A DNA stretch of 64,000 bases, taken from positions 62,001 to 126,000 of the forward strand of contig NZ_JACRTC010000005.1 in NCBI RefSeq assembly GCF_014385095.1, read 5' to 3'. This DNA comes from Zongyangia hominis. Its GTDB lineage: Bacteria > Bacillota > Clostridia > Oscillospirales > Ruminococcaceae. The position numbers and the translations under genes were made by a program. Positions 45,745 through 53,634 of this stretch are shown here, in pieces (within the stretch, counting starts at the first letter, position 1; every line of letters begins with the position of its first letter). Under the pieces are notes generated by a model. The model ran no database searches. It saw only the letters and a program-made list of their open reading frames with translations, and was not told where the DNA came from.

Positions 45745-46934
45745 GCGTTTTGCTCCTTTGTGGTGGTGGACATGTAATCCCGGTCCACGGTAATCACCGT
45801 GAAATAGTGGGGGTCGATGCGCTTGATGTCCTGGGAGATGAGGTGGCACAGCTCCTTATCGGGTAGGGGGAAATCCACCGGCACCGATACGTCGAAAATG
45901 AGATTGGTGTGGGTTGTTCCCACCACCACCCGGAAATCGTGCATGGAAATGCCGTCGGAGATATTTGCCACGATGGTCTGGACTTGGTCCCGGAGGTGGT
46001 TAATCTGCTCGTCGTCGGTGACCACCGGGTCCAGATGGATGACCAGGTGAATATGGAAATTGTGGTTAAAGTCGTGCTCGATATTGTCGATGACGTCGTG
46101 GCTGATGAGGATGTCCTGGCTGGCGGGGACTTCCACGTGAACGGAGGCGAAACAGCGGTCGGGGCCGTAGTTGTGGATGACTAGGTCATGCATACCGATG
46201 ACGCCGTCATAGGCGAGAATGGTGTGATGGATGGTTTCCACCAGTGCGTCGTCGGGAGCGAGCCCCAAGAGGGGGTTGGCGGTGTCGATGACCAGCCGGA
46301 TGCCGGAGACGATGATAAAGGCGGCCACGAGAACACCAAGATAGCCGTCCAACTGCCAGCCGGTGAAGTGGGCGATGAGGGCGCCGACGAGGACGGCGGC
46401 GGTGGCATAGACGTCGTTTAAGCTGTCGGCGGCGGTGGCCTGGAGGGCTTCGGACTTGATACGCCATCCCACCCGCCGGTTAAAGAGCCCCTGCCAGAGC
46501 TTGACGGCAATGGAGACAAGGAGGACCGCCACGGTCAGGAGGCTGAAGGTCTCCGCCTCGGGGTGCAGGACTTTCGTAAAGGAGGTGGAGAGGAGCTGCA
46601 GCCCTAAAAAGATAATGACGAAGGAGACGATCATGCCGGTGATGTACTCCATCCGGGCGTGGCCGTAGGGGTGCTTTTTGTCCGCGGGTTTGCCCGAGAG
46701 CTTAAAGCCCACCAGGGTGATCACCGAGCTGCCGGCGTCGGAGAGGTTATTGACGGCGTCGGCCACTACGGCGATGCTGGAAAAAAGGAGCCCCACCACG
46801 ATCTTCATGGCAAAGAGCAGCAGGTTCGAGACAATGCCCACCGCTCCGGCCAGTTTGCCATAGCTCTCCCGCACCGTGGGATTGGCGGTATCAGCGCTAT
46901 TTTTTATAAATTTTTCGATGATAAAATCCGTCAT
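45741..46934 (-). CDS. Cation diffusion facilitator (CDF) metal efflux transporter
   Basis: A 397-residue transporter with six membrane helices. HPYGHARMEYITG marks the region after helix 2. Metal-site positions read DAVNNLSDAGSS in helix 2 and ADSLNDVYAT in helix 5, a DxxxD in helix 5 where zinc carriers usually have HxxxD. That favours Mn2+ (or Fe2+) over Zn2+. A C-terminal cytoplasmic dimerisation domain carries histidines, and the tail beyond residue 290 is longer than usual. It overlaps the pentapeptide gene by four bases. Confidence 0.92.
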   Translation of the reverse strand: MTDFIIEKFIKNSADTANPTVRESYGKLAGAVGIVSNLLLFAMKIVVGLLFSSIAVVADAVNNLSDAGSSVITLVGFKLSGKPADKKHPYGHARMEYITGMIVSFVIIFLGLQLLSTSFTKVLHPEAETFSLLTVAVLLVSIAVKLWQGLFNRRVGWRIKSEALQATAADSLNDVYATAAVLVGALIAHFTGWQLDGYLGVLVAAFIIVSGIRLVIDTANPLLGLAPDDALVETIHHTILAYDGVIGMHDLVIHNYGPDRCFASVHVEVPASQDILISHDVIDNIEHDFNHNFHIHLVIHLDPVVTDDEQINHLRDQVQTIVANISDGISMHDFRVVVGTTHTNLIFDVSVPVDFPLPDKELCHLISQDIKRIDPHYFTVITVDRDYMSTTTKEQNA

Positions 46935-47047
46935 GACTGATTCTCCTCTATTATAAAGAAGGCACTTCCTATATAAAGACCGCTACTTGATAGAATACCC
47001 CGTCCGCCCCTTGGATAGCGGGGGAGGGGTGTAAAGGAATAGTCCTT

Positions 47048-47076
47048 ATTTTACCATGTTCCCACATCAGCAACAA
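47048..47076 (-). promoter_or_regulatory. Candidate promoter of the CDF operon
   Basis: On the minus strand TTGTTG (47076-47071), 17 bp, TAAAAT (47053-47048), giving a leader of about 100 nt. No riboswitch was recognised in it. Confidence 0.55.
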
Positions 47077-47297
47077 GCATACGCGGCAAGAAATTAACTT
47101 GACAGAGAAAAATTCGGCGTTTTTATAACAAATCCCCCTTTTCTACTGGGAAAAGCAGCACGACTTGCCATAGCATGGAAATAAAATGGAACTGAAGTCC
47201 AAAAAAATTCCTAAATTTCTCTTTTTATCTACATCATTTCGGAAATACTGCCAGATCTTAAAAGTTTCTTTGTGTTATCCGCCAAAAAATGAGGATA

Positions 47298-47325
47298 TTC
47301 GCATAAAAGTAACAAATAAATGACA
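47298..47325 (+). promoter_or_regulatory. Candidate OmpR-family (WalR/PhoP-like) direct hexamer repeats, gene A
   Basis: TTCGCA, GTAACA and ATGACA occur 11 bp apart; GTAACA (47309-47314) is 57 bp upstream of the -10. Only the central hexamer is a full match; the two outer ones match 4 of 6. Confidence 0.4.
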
Positions 47326-47342
47326 AACAGAAGAACGAAATA

Positions 47343-47371
47343 TTGCAAGATAATAGCCGGTCATTTATAAT
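47343..47371 (+). promoter_or_regulatory. Sigma-A promoter of surface-protein gene A
   Basis: TTGCAA (47343-47348), 17 bp, TATAAT (47366-47371). The -35 and -10 hexamers are identical to those of gene B. The rest of the AT-rich 46935-47424 gap holds no gene. Confidence 0.85.
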
Positions 47372-47424
47372 AACGTCATCGGGCAAAACGATGGCTCGAA
47401 AATAAAAATTCAGGAGGAAAAAGA

Positions 47425-48570
47425 ATGAAAAGAGCTTTATCTCTTGTGCTGGCCGTTGTGCTGTGCTTCAGCCTGGCAGCAACTTCTTTTGCCATCGACA
47501 TCAAAGAGGGAATCGACTTTAAATACCTGACCAACGAGAACGGCGACAACTACGCTACCGAGAAAGACACCCCTCCCGACCCTGTCTTCGTCAATGGCGA
47601 CGATTTCTATGTGGTTCCTAAATCTGCCGGGGATGTCAACGTTTTCTCTTTCCCCGCAAAAGCTGAGGACAAGACCGGCGCTTGGACCGAGACCAAAATC
47701 ACCAACGTCGACATTGTCAGCGGTTCCACCACCATCAAAGCTGCTTTCTACTATGATAACAGCGGCACCAACCCCAAAAACAACTGGCTCATCCAGATTC
47801 GCCCTGAGGACCTGGCCGCTGTCAAAGGCTATGTTGTCAAGGTAAAAGTTTCTGCTGAGAGCACTTCCTTCACTCCCGCTGCCGATGAGAACAGCGAGGA
47901 TGTGACCAAGACCACCAAGTATGAGGATACCTTCTCCTTTACCGTCCAGGATAAGGACATGATCGAGAAGACCGACATTGATTATGCCAGACTCAACAAC
48001 AACAATGTTGTTGACACTGACAACAGATATGTCGTCTCCTACAAAGCCTTCCAGGCCATCAAGTCCGGTGAGAAGTTCACCTTCCCGTATGACGGCTACA
48101 AAGTCACTGTCGGCTCCGGCATCAAAGAGACCCTGAACTTCCGTGCCCAGCAGCAGTCCATCGACAAAGTTGCCGAGAAATACGGCGCGGACAGCATCCT
48201 GTCCCTGCTGGCTTTCGCTGACTCCAACAAACAGCCCGCCACCCTGAAGATCGATGTCGAGGCCACCGAGTTCAGCTCCACCCACAAAACCAACAAAGCC
48301 TATGTCTACAGAATCGAAGGCGACAAGCTGGTCCTCGTGACTGAGAATGCCACCTACGACTCTGCGAGAGAGTATATCTCCTTCGAGACTGACCGCCTGG
48401 GCGCATTCGTTATCTCTGCCAAAGAGATCAAAGGCGCTTCCAACGGTTCCGGCTCTGGTTCCACCACCGACAAAACGAACCCCAGCACTGGCGCTAACGA
48501 CGTTGTCGGCCTGGCCATCGCAGGTGCGGTCGTCGCAGCAGCCGCTGGCTTCGTTGCTCTGAAAAAATAA
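47425..48570 (+). CDS. Secreted NPxTG-anchored surface protein A (381 aa)
   Basis: Signal peptide residues 1-23 (MKRALSLVLAVVLCFSLAAT, cut after SFA). Then a low-complexity-free extracellular region, a shared paralogue domain from about 176 to 340 (IEKTDIDYARL ... TEFSSTHKTNKAYVYRIEGD ... LGAFVIS), a Ser/Gly linker (NGSGSGSTTDK), the sorting motif NPSTG near residue 352, a hydrophobic segment (VVGLAIAGAVVAAAAGFVAL) and a KK tail. This is the complete plan of a sortase substrate. Paralogous to B and C; more divergent. Codons differ from the flanking genes (many GCT, AAA, GAG). Confidence 0.88.
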   Translation: MKRALSLVLAVVLCFSLAATSFAIDIKEGIDFKYLTNENGDNYATEKDTPPDPVFVNGDDFYVVPKSAGDVNVFSFPAKAEDKTGAWTETKITNVDIVSGSTTIKAAFYYDNSGTNPKNNWLIQIRPEDLAAVKGYVVKVKVSAESTSFTPAADENSEDVTKTTKYEDTFSFTVQDKDMIEKTDIDYARLNNNNVVDTDNRYVVSYKAFQAIKSGEKFTFPYDGYKVTVGSGIKETLNFRAQQQSIDKVAEKYGADSILSLLAFADSNKQPATLKIDVEATEFSSTHKTNKAYVYRIEGDKLVLVTENATYDSAREYISFETDRLGAFVISAKEIKGASNGSGSGSTTDKTNPSTGANDVVGLAIAGAVVAAAAGFVALKK

Positions 48571-48598
48571 TCTGACGAAAGAACTTCGTTAAGATCAC

Positions 48599-48633
48599 AA
48601 AAAAGAGAGATGCGTAAGCATCTCTCTTTTTTT
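48599..48633 (+). terminator. Terminator of surface-protein gene A
   Basis: AAAAAGAGAGATGC pairs with GCATCTCTCTTTTTTT. Almost identical to the terminator after gene B. Confidence 0.93.
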
Positions 48634-48680
48634 GCGGTTTTTTGTACATCTTGCTGAAATAAGGAGGAGAAATGTTAGTT

Positions 48681-48697
48681 ATTACAGAAAAGTTACA
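48681..48697 (+). promoter_or_regulatory. Candidate OmpR-family direct repeat, gene B
   Basis: ATTACA (48681-48686), 5 bp, GTTACA (48692-48697); reverse complement is TGTAAC-N5-TGTAAT, a full match to the WalR consensus TGTWAH-N5-TGTWAH. Same distance from the -10 as in gene A. Confidence 0.55.
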
Positions 48698-48725
48698 AAA
48701 GAATAGAGAAATATCAAAAAAACTA

Positions 48726-48754
48726 TTGCAAATTTAGGAGGAGATGGCTATAAT
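48726..48754 (+). promoter_or_regulatory. Sigma-A promoter of surface-protein gene B
   Basis: TTGCAA (48726-48731), 17 bp, TATAAT (48749-48754). Confidence 0.85.
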
Positions 48755-48809
48755 AGGTTACAGACAAGGAAATCCTTGTTAGAAGAAAAATTTTTAGGAG
48801 GAAACACCA

Positions 48810-49850
48810 ATGAAAAAAGTACTTGCACTGGTACTGGCAGTTGTCATGTGCATTGGCATGGCTTCTGTAGCATTCGGTATCACCACTACCGAGAAAGTTA
48901 ACCACTTTACCGTTATGGACGCAAACGGTGAGATCAGCGCTGTAGACGCAGAGGGTACTGTCCAGTATGTCGCTGGCGACACTTTCTATGTCATTCCTTA
49001 TGCCACTGCAGACGGCGATTCCAACTTTGAAATCACCAAAGCAGAAGTTAAACAGGGTTCCACCACTGTTTACACCCCGGCTTTCTTCTTTGATGATGAA
49101 GGCAATCAGGCAAACAATGTCTGGATGGTTCAGATGAAGACCAAAGACATCGCTGCTGTCAAAGAGTATGACACTGTTCTGCATGTTGAAGGCAAACTGG
49201 AAGATGGCACTGTCATCAAAGGCGACCTGACTCTGGTTGTCAAAGACACTGATATGATCACCGAGAACGACATCAACAGAGCTCGCATCGACGACGCTGA
49301 TGTTGCTACCAACGGTAGATATGTTGTCTCCGCTGACGCTTTCAAAGCGATCAAATCCGGCGAGACCTTCAAATTCCCGTATGCTGGTTACACCCTGACC
49401 GTCGGCGCTGGCATCAAAAATGCTCTGAACTTCCGCGCTTCCGTTGAGAAGATCGACGCGATCGTTGAGAAATACGGCGAAGACAAAGTCCTGGGCGTCA
49501 TCGATTTCAAAGACAAGAACGATCTGCCTGTCGAAATCGGCGTTGACATGGAGTGCACCGAGTATTCCAACACCCATAAGACCAACGTTGCTTATGTTTA
49601 CAGAGTCGAAGGCGACAAACTGGTTCTGGTCACCGACAAAGCGACCTATGATGCAGCCAGAGAGACCGTTTCCTTCAAGACCAACAAACTTGGCACCCTG
49701 GTTATCTCCGCTGAGCCTCTGACCGATGCGAAAGCTGAGACTACTTCCAACAAAGCAAACCCGGGCACCGGCGCTAACGATGTTGTCGGCCTGGCAGTAG
49801 CAGGCGCAGTCGTTGCAATGGCAGCTGGCTTCGTTGCTCTGAAAAAATAA
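48810..49850 (+). CDS. Secreted NPxTG-anchored surface protein B (346 aa)
   Basis: Signal peptide MKKVLALVLAVVMCIGMASV, cut about residue 23. The mature part has an N-terminal domain (YVAGDTFYVIPYATADGDSN, about 50-69) and the shared C-terminal domain (MITENDINRARIDDADVATN to LGTLVIS). NPGTG follows near residue 317, then a hydrophobic helix and KK. B and C are close paralogues, nearly identical in signal peptide and C-terminal domain, so a tandem duplication. Ribosome site AGGAGG. Codon use (GTT, GCT, AAA, CTG) is that of a highly expressed gene and unlike GC3-rich neighbours. Confidence 0.9.
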   Translation: MKKVLALVLAVVMCIGMASVAFGITTTEKVNHFTVMDANGEISAVDAEGTVQYVAGDTFYVIPYATADGDSNFEITKAEVKQGSTTVYTPAFFFDDEGNQANNVWMVQMKTKDIAAVKEYDTVLHVEGKLEDGTVIKGDLTLVVKDTDMITENDINRARIDDADVATNGRYVVSADAFKAIKSGETFKFPYAGYTLTVGAGIKNALNFRASVEKIDAIVEKYGEDKVLGVIDFKDKNDLPVEIGVDMECTEYSNTHKTNVAYVYRVEGDKLVLVTDKATYDAARETVSFKTNKLGTLVISAEPLTDAKAETTSNKANPGTGANDVVGLAVAGAVVAMAAGFVALKK

Positions 49851-49879
49851 TCTGTCGAAATAACATTTCGATGTGATAA

Positions 49880-49914
49880 GAAAAAGAGAGATGCAAACGC
49901 ATCTCTCTTTTTTG
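49880..49914 (+). terminator. Terminator of surface-protein gene B
   Basis: AAAAAGAGAGATGC pairs with GCATCTCTCTTTTTT around AAAC. Confidence 0.93.
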
Positions 49915-50111
49915 TTGTTTTATAAGCGATTACCAATGATGTATTCAAAAGCCCTTCAACCAAAGTAGCTGCGTCGCTTTCCTTGGTTTCATACTGGTAA
50001 TATGCTCCCAAAGTACGAATAATATTTGATCAATCAGAATTAGAGAATTTGTGATGTTTCTTTCTTTTTAGACATTGTGAACAAATTATGACCACTCTTT
50101 TTAAATCATTG
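49915..50111. other. AT-rich intergenic DNA before surface-protein gene C
   Basis: No gene seen. The region drops sharply in GC toward the C promoter. Confidence 0.35.
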
Positions 50112-50128
50112 TTTACAAAAAGGTAACA
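50112..50128 (+). promoter_or_regulatory. Candidate OmpR-family direct repeat, gene C
   Basis: TTTACA (50112-50117), 5 bp, GTAACA (50123-50128); reverse complement TGTTAC-N5-TGTAAA fits the WalR consensus fully. It lies 47 bp from the -10, exactly 10 bp (one helical turn) closer than in A and B. Confidence 0.55.
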
Positions 50129-50145
50129 AACTGTATCAAGTCTAG

Positions 50146-50175
50146 TTAAACCTTTGGAAAATGAATGGTTATAAT
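50146..50175 (+). promoter_or_regulatory. Promoter of surface-protein gene C
   Basis: TATAAT at 50170-50175 is perfect; the -35 is poor (TTAAAC at 50146-50151, 18 bp spacing). A weak -35 plus a closer upstream box suggests an activator-dependent promoter. Confidence 0.6.
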
Positions 50176-50233
50176 AAGAGATGGAAAGGGAAACCCCTTC
50201 CAAAAATATTGAGAAAATCAGGAGGAAATACCA

Positions 50234-51298
50234 ATGAAAAAAGTATTAGCTCTGGTACTGGCGGTCGTCATGTGCATTGGCATGGCTTCTGTCGCATTCG
50301 GTATCAATGTTACCTCTCCCATTCATCACTTTACCATTCTGGGATCAGATGGTCAGCCAATCGATGTAGCTGCAGATGGTAATTACGCTTATGTAGCGGG
50401 TGACGCATTCTATGTTATCCCTTATGCTAGTGATGCGGCGGACTCTAATTTTGAAATTACAAAAGCAGAAGTCAAACAGGGGTCTACTACCGTTTATTCT
50501 CCAGCCTTTTTCTTCGATGATGAAGGCAATCAGCCAACCAATGTCTGGATGATTCAAATGAAGACCAAAGATATTGCCGCCGTTAAAGACTACGATATGA
50601 TACTTCACATTGAAGGCAAAGATGCTGATGGTAATGTCTATAAGGGCGATTTAAAGCTGGTTGTCAAAGATACCGGCATGATCGATGAAAACGACATCAA
50701 CAAAGCCCGTATCGACGATGCAGATGTAGCTACCAACGGCAGATACGTTGTCTCCGCCGACGCTTTTAAAGCCATCAAATCCGGCGAAAGCTTCAAATTC
50801 CCGTATGACGGCTACACCCTGACCGTCGGTTCTGGCATCAAAAATTCCCTCAATTTCCGCGCTTCTCTCGAGAAGATCGACAAACTGGTTGAGAAATACG
50901 GTGCCGACAAGATCCTCGGCTTCCTGGATTTCAAAGACAAAAACGATCTGCCTGTCGAGATCGGTGTTGAGATGGAATGCACCGAGTTTTCCAACACCCA
51001 TAAGACCAACAAAGCTTATGTATACAGACTTGAGGGCGACAAACTGGTCCTGGTCACCGATAAAGCGACCTATGACGCAGCCAGAGAGATGGTTTCCTTC
51101 AAAACCAACAAACTGGGCAGCCTGGTTATCTCTGCCGAGCCTCTGAGCAACGCTACCAATGCTTCCACCACTTCGACTGTGAAAAAACCCACCACTACCA
51201 AAAATAACCCGGGCACCGGCGCTAACGACGTTGTCGGCCTGGCAGTTGCTGGCGCTATCGTTGCAGCAGCAGCTGGCGCAGTAGCCCTGAAAAAATAA
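50234..51298 (+). CDS. Secreted NPxTG-anchored surface protein C (354 aa)
   Basis: Close paralogue of B: signal peptide MKKVLALVLAVVMCIGMASV, N-terminal domain with YVAGDAFYVIPYASDAADSN, shared domain (MIDENDINKARIDDADVATN to LGSLVIS). A Thr/Ser-rich linker (NASTTSTVKKPTTTK) follows, then NPGTG near residue 326, a hydrophobic segment and KK. The longer Thr-rich linker is the main difference from B and would help span the wall. Own promoter, ribosome site AGGAGG and terminator. The first part of the gene is more AT-rich than the last. Confidence 0.9.
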   Translation: MKKVLALVLAVVMCIGMASVAFGINVTSPIHHFTILGSDGQPIDVAADGNYAYVAGDAFYVIPYASDAADSNFEITKAEVKQGSTTVYSPAFFFDDEGNQPTNVWMIQMKTKDIAAVKDYDMILHIEGKDADGNVYKGDLKLVVKDTGMIDENDINKARIDDADVATNGRYVVSADAFKAIKSGESFKFPYDGYTLTVGSGIKNSLNFRASLEKIDKLVEKYGADKILGFLDFKDKNDLPVEIGVEMECTEFSNTHKTNKAYVYRLEGDKLVLVTDKATYDAAREMVSFKTNKLGSLVISAEPLSNATNASTTSTVKKPTTTKNNPGTGANDVVGLAVAGAIVAAAAGAVALKK

Positions 51299-51315
51299 GA
51301 AATCGCAATGAACCA

Positions 51316-51351
51316 TAAAAAAGGCAGCCGCATTTAGCGGCTGCCTTTTTT
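51316..51351 (+). terminator. Terminator of surface-protein gene C
   Basis: AAAAAAGGCAGCCGC pairs with GCGGCTGCCTTTTTT around ATTTA. Confidence 0.93.
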
Positions 51352-51432
51352 AGATTTATGGTGGACAAGGAAGAATGCTGCAGGATGCTCCATTTTTACC
51401 GAGCTTCTTTTAAAAAATTCAGAATTACGTCA

Positions 51433-51460
51433 TTGTATTGGGCACACGCGATGTTATAAT
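51433..51460 (+). promoter_or_regulatory. Promoter of secreted paralogue D
   Basis: TTGTAT (51433-51438), 16 bp, TATAAT (51455-51460). No hexamer repeat like those of A-C is seen upstream. Confidence 0.65.
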
Positions 51461-51495
51461 GGGAATGGAAAGATCAGGAGAAAGGATGGTGCATC

Positions 51496-52590
51496 ATGGT
51501 AAAAAAGACGGTGGCACTCCTTATGGCGGCGATACTGCTCATGCTTTGTGTCCTGCCAGCCAGTGCAATTTCGGTGGAGCAGGACATGTATCTGCTCTAT
51601 AAAAGTGATGAAAAGATGGACGAAAACGGCAATCGTTTTGTGGATTTGATCTTTTGCTATGTGGATGAAACAGGCAACAGCGTAAAGCTGACCACCTTTA
51701 ACCGCAAAGAGCCCGCCAACAGCAGTAAACCCGGGGACATTGTCAGTGCCGACGTCATCTTTGGCCGCAGCGCCTGTGAGGCCAAAGCCTTCTTTGACGG
51801 CGACCGAGGTTACTGGGTGGTCCGGCTGACGACCACCAATCCCACTGCCCTTGAAAGCATTCCCAAATTTGAAATTCAAGTCAGCGCCTCCCGGATTGTA
51901 GAGACGGAGAAGGGGGTCAAGAGGCTCAAATATAAGTTTGACGATATCAAGATGACGGAGCTCAACAAAGCAAGCGGCATCACCAATGGACAGGTTTTGT
52001 ACGCGCTTCAAAATAACGAAGGCGTATTGGAGGACCCGGAGTGCTCCAACGTGACAAAAGAGGGAATGAAGGCCGCCCTGGGTAAGGACATCACGTTTGA
52101 TTTTGAGGGTTACGAAGTGGGGTTCCAAAATAGCCAGATACAGGACGCTATCAACCTTTTCGCTGTCAAAAAGATGATCACACCGGTGAGCAAGCACTAT
52201 AACACCGACGGGATTCTCGCCACCATCATGTTCTGGGATACCCAGGAGCTCGCTTCGCCTGCCACCATCACGGTGGAGATGGATGAGTTTTCCGACCACC
52301 GGGAGGCTTACGCCTATGTCTACCGGTATGAAAACGGCAGGATGGCGCTCTACACCGACAAGGCGGCGTATTCCGACGACATGGACGAAGTGAGCTTTAC
52401 GACGGACAAACTGGGCTCCTTTATTGTGTCCTCCAAGCCGTTGGAGGAGCTGCCCGTCATCGATACCGGGGACCAGGAGGGCGACGATGAATACGCGACG
52501 CCTGAGGAAAAGCTGGTTTCCCGCGCACTGGAGGCCATGGATCGCGCGTTTTATATCTATAACGCCTATGAGCCCACAGCGGCTGTGTAA
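51496..52590 (+). CDS. Secreted paralogue D without a wall anchor (364 aa)
   Basis: A signal peptide (VALLMAAILLMLCVLPASA, cut near 24) precedes a mature protein whose C-terminal domain is homologous to A-C. FEGYEVGFQNSQIQDAINLF, then EMDEFSDHREAYAYVYRYEN and LGSFIVSSKPL line up with their blocks. After that, where A-C have NPxTG, a hydrophobic helix and KK, D has an acidic stretch and an amphipathic helix (EEKLVSRALEAMDRAFYIYN). It should therefore be released or held by other contacts. Codon use is that of the general genome, unlike A-C. Confidence 0.82.
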   Translation: MVKKTVALLMAAILLMLCVLPASAISVEQDMYLLYKSDEKMDENGNRFVDLIFCYVDETGNSVKLTTFNRKEPANSSKPGDIVSADVIFGRSACEAKAFFDGDRGYWVVRLTTTNPTALESIPKFEIQVSASRIVETEKGVKRLKYKFDDIKMTELNKASGITNGQVLYALQNNEGVLEDPECSNVTKEGMKAALGKDITFDFEGYEVGFQNSQIQDAINLFAVKKMITPVSKHYNTDGILATIMFWDTQELASPATITVEMDEFSDHREAYAYVYRYENGRMALYTDKAAYSDDMDEVSFTTDKLGSFIVSSKPLEELPVIDTGDQEGDDEYATPEEKLVSRALEAMDRAFYIYNAYEPTAAV

Positions 52591-52597
52591 GATGCAA

Positions 52598-52632
52598 ATG
52601 AAAAGCCCGCTCTTTCGAGCGGGCTTTTTTGC
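52598..52632 (+). terminator. Terminator of paralogue D
   Basis: AAAAGCCCGCTC pairs with GAGCGGGCTTTTTT around TTTC. Confidence 0.93.
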
Positions 52633-52682
52633 GTGGCGGCGCGGGCTTTGGATATCTGATTTTACCACACTCGAAAGGTAGA

Positions 52683-52714
52683 AACAGCCAGTCCCCTAAA
52701 AGGAGACTGGCTGT
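52683..52714 (-). terminator. Possible terminator of the pyk-sortase operon
   Basis: On the minus strand AACAGCCAGTC pairs with GACTGGCTGTT; only a short T-run follows. Confidence 0.55.
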
Positions 52715-52754
52715 TGTAATCGCATACGGCAGTGTGGCCGGGATGCGAGCAATC

Positions 52755-53615
52755 CTAGAACTGGGGCGCCTTGGGATTGGGATTTTTTTCGATGGAGACG
52801 GTGGCAGGGGCGTCCTCGTCGTTTCGCAGCAGGCGGGCCTGCACCACGAAGCGCTGGTCCTCCCGCATGCCGTATTTATAGGTACAGGTGGAGAGGGTGA
52901 TGATCTTGTCGGTGGCATTGACGTCTACGTCATAGTTATATTCGCTGCGTTCCCGGGCTTCGTTGAGAATGTCCATAAAGGTCAGATCCTCAGGATCGGT
53001 GCTGATGTAGGAAAAGTGGATGTCGGAATAGTAGACGGCAAAAATTTTGAAGGTCAGCTGGTCGTCTTCGGTGGTTAGATAGATATAGGGATGGTTTTCC
53101 GCAAAATCCTCGTTAAGGTATTTGAGCAGCTGGCCGAATTTTTTGCCGTGGACCTTGTTGTCATCCATGTTGTGTCCATAGATCACCGTATTGCGGGAAA
53201 AGAGGTTCCGCTCGCCAAAGGTGTTCTCATAGTCGGCGTAGTAGCAGCCGAAGAAATTGTACTGCTTGGTTTCATCCTTGCGCAGATAATAGTCGTTATC
53301 CGCCGCCTGGAGCACCGCGTCGTCAATGGTGGTGTCGGGGATGGACAGCCACGCCACGGTGTCGCTGTTGGAAGCCTTCATGTTCTCGAGCTTTTCCAGC
53401 GTGCCGGCGTCAGGGGGTACCACGTCCAGCTTGCCGTCGTCCTCGCTGGACACGGGCGTCTCGGTGGTGGTGGGCGGCGTCTGGGTGACAGGGGGAGTGG
53501 AGGAGGATTCCTCCTCCTTTTTTTGGCAGGATACGAAGGTGAAAAGGATGCAAAAGGCCAGCAACAGGGCCATGACCTTTCCGGCAAGTGGGAATTGGGA
53601 GCGGGTGCACCTCAT
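52755..53615 (-). CDS. Class B-type sortase, apparently a lipoprotein
   Basis: A 286-residue sortase: VIYGHNMDD holds the catalytic His near residue 147, TLSTCTY the Cys near 240 and DQRFVVQARLL the Arg near 256. The TLSTC motif and the long insertion before it fit class B. Instead of a simple membrane anchor, the N-terminus has a hydrophobic segment ending FVSC at about residue 31, a lipobox-like cysteine, followed by a Ser/Thr/Pro-rich linker. Class B enzymes typically cut NPxT-type motifs, matching NPxTG of the neighbouring surface proteins. ATG 53615 (AAAGGAG) is 19 bp downstream of pyk. Confidence 0.88.
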   Translation of the reverse strand: MRCTRSQFPLAGKVMALLLAFCILFTFVSCQKKEEESSSTPPVTQTPPTTTETPVSSEDDGKLDVVPPDAGTLEKLENMKASNSDTVAWLSIPDTTIDDAVLQAADNDYYLRKDETKQYNFFGCYYADYENTFGERNLFSRNTVIYGHNMDDNKVHGKKFGQLLKYLNEDFAENHPYIYLTTEDDQLTFKIFAVYYSDIHFSYISTDPEDLTFMDILNEARERSEYNYDVDVNATDKIITLSTCTYKYGMREDQRFVVQARLLRNDEDAPATVSIEKNPNPKAPQF

Positions 53616-53634
53616 GATTTTATCTCCTTTGGTT

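Noticed and set aside
46935..47047. Leader of the CDF gene considered as a NiCo or Mn2+ (yybP-ykoY) riboswitch
   Set aside because: Conserved junction sequences of those classes were not found.
51496..52590. PVIDTGD near the end of paralogue D considered as an LPxTG-like sorting signal
   Set aside because: Spacing is wrong for LPxTG and no hydrophobic segment or basic tail follows.
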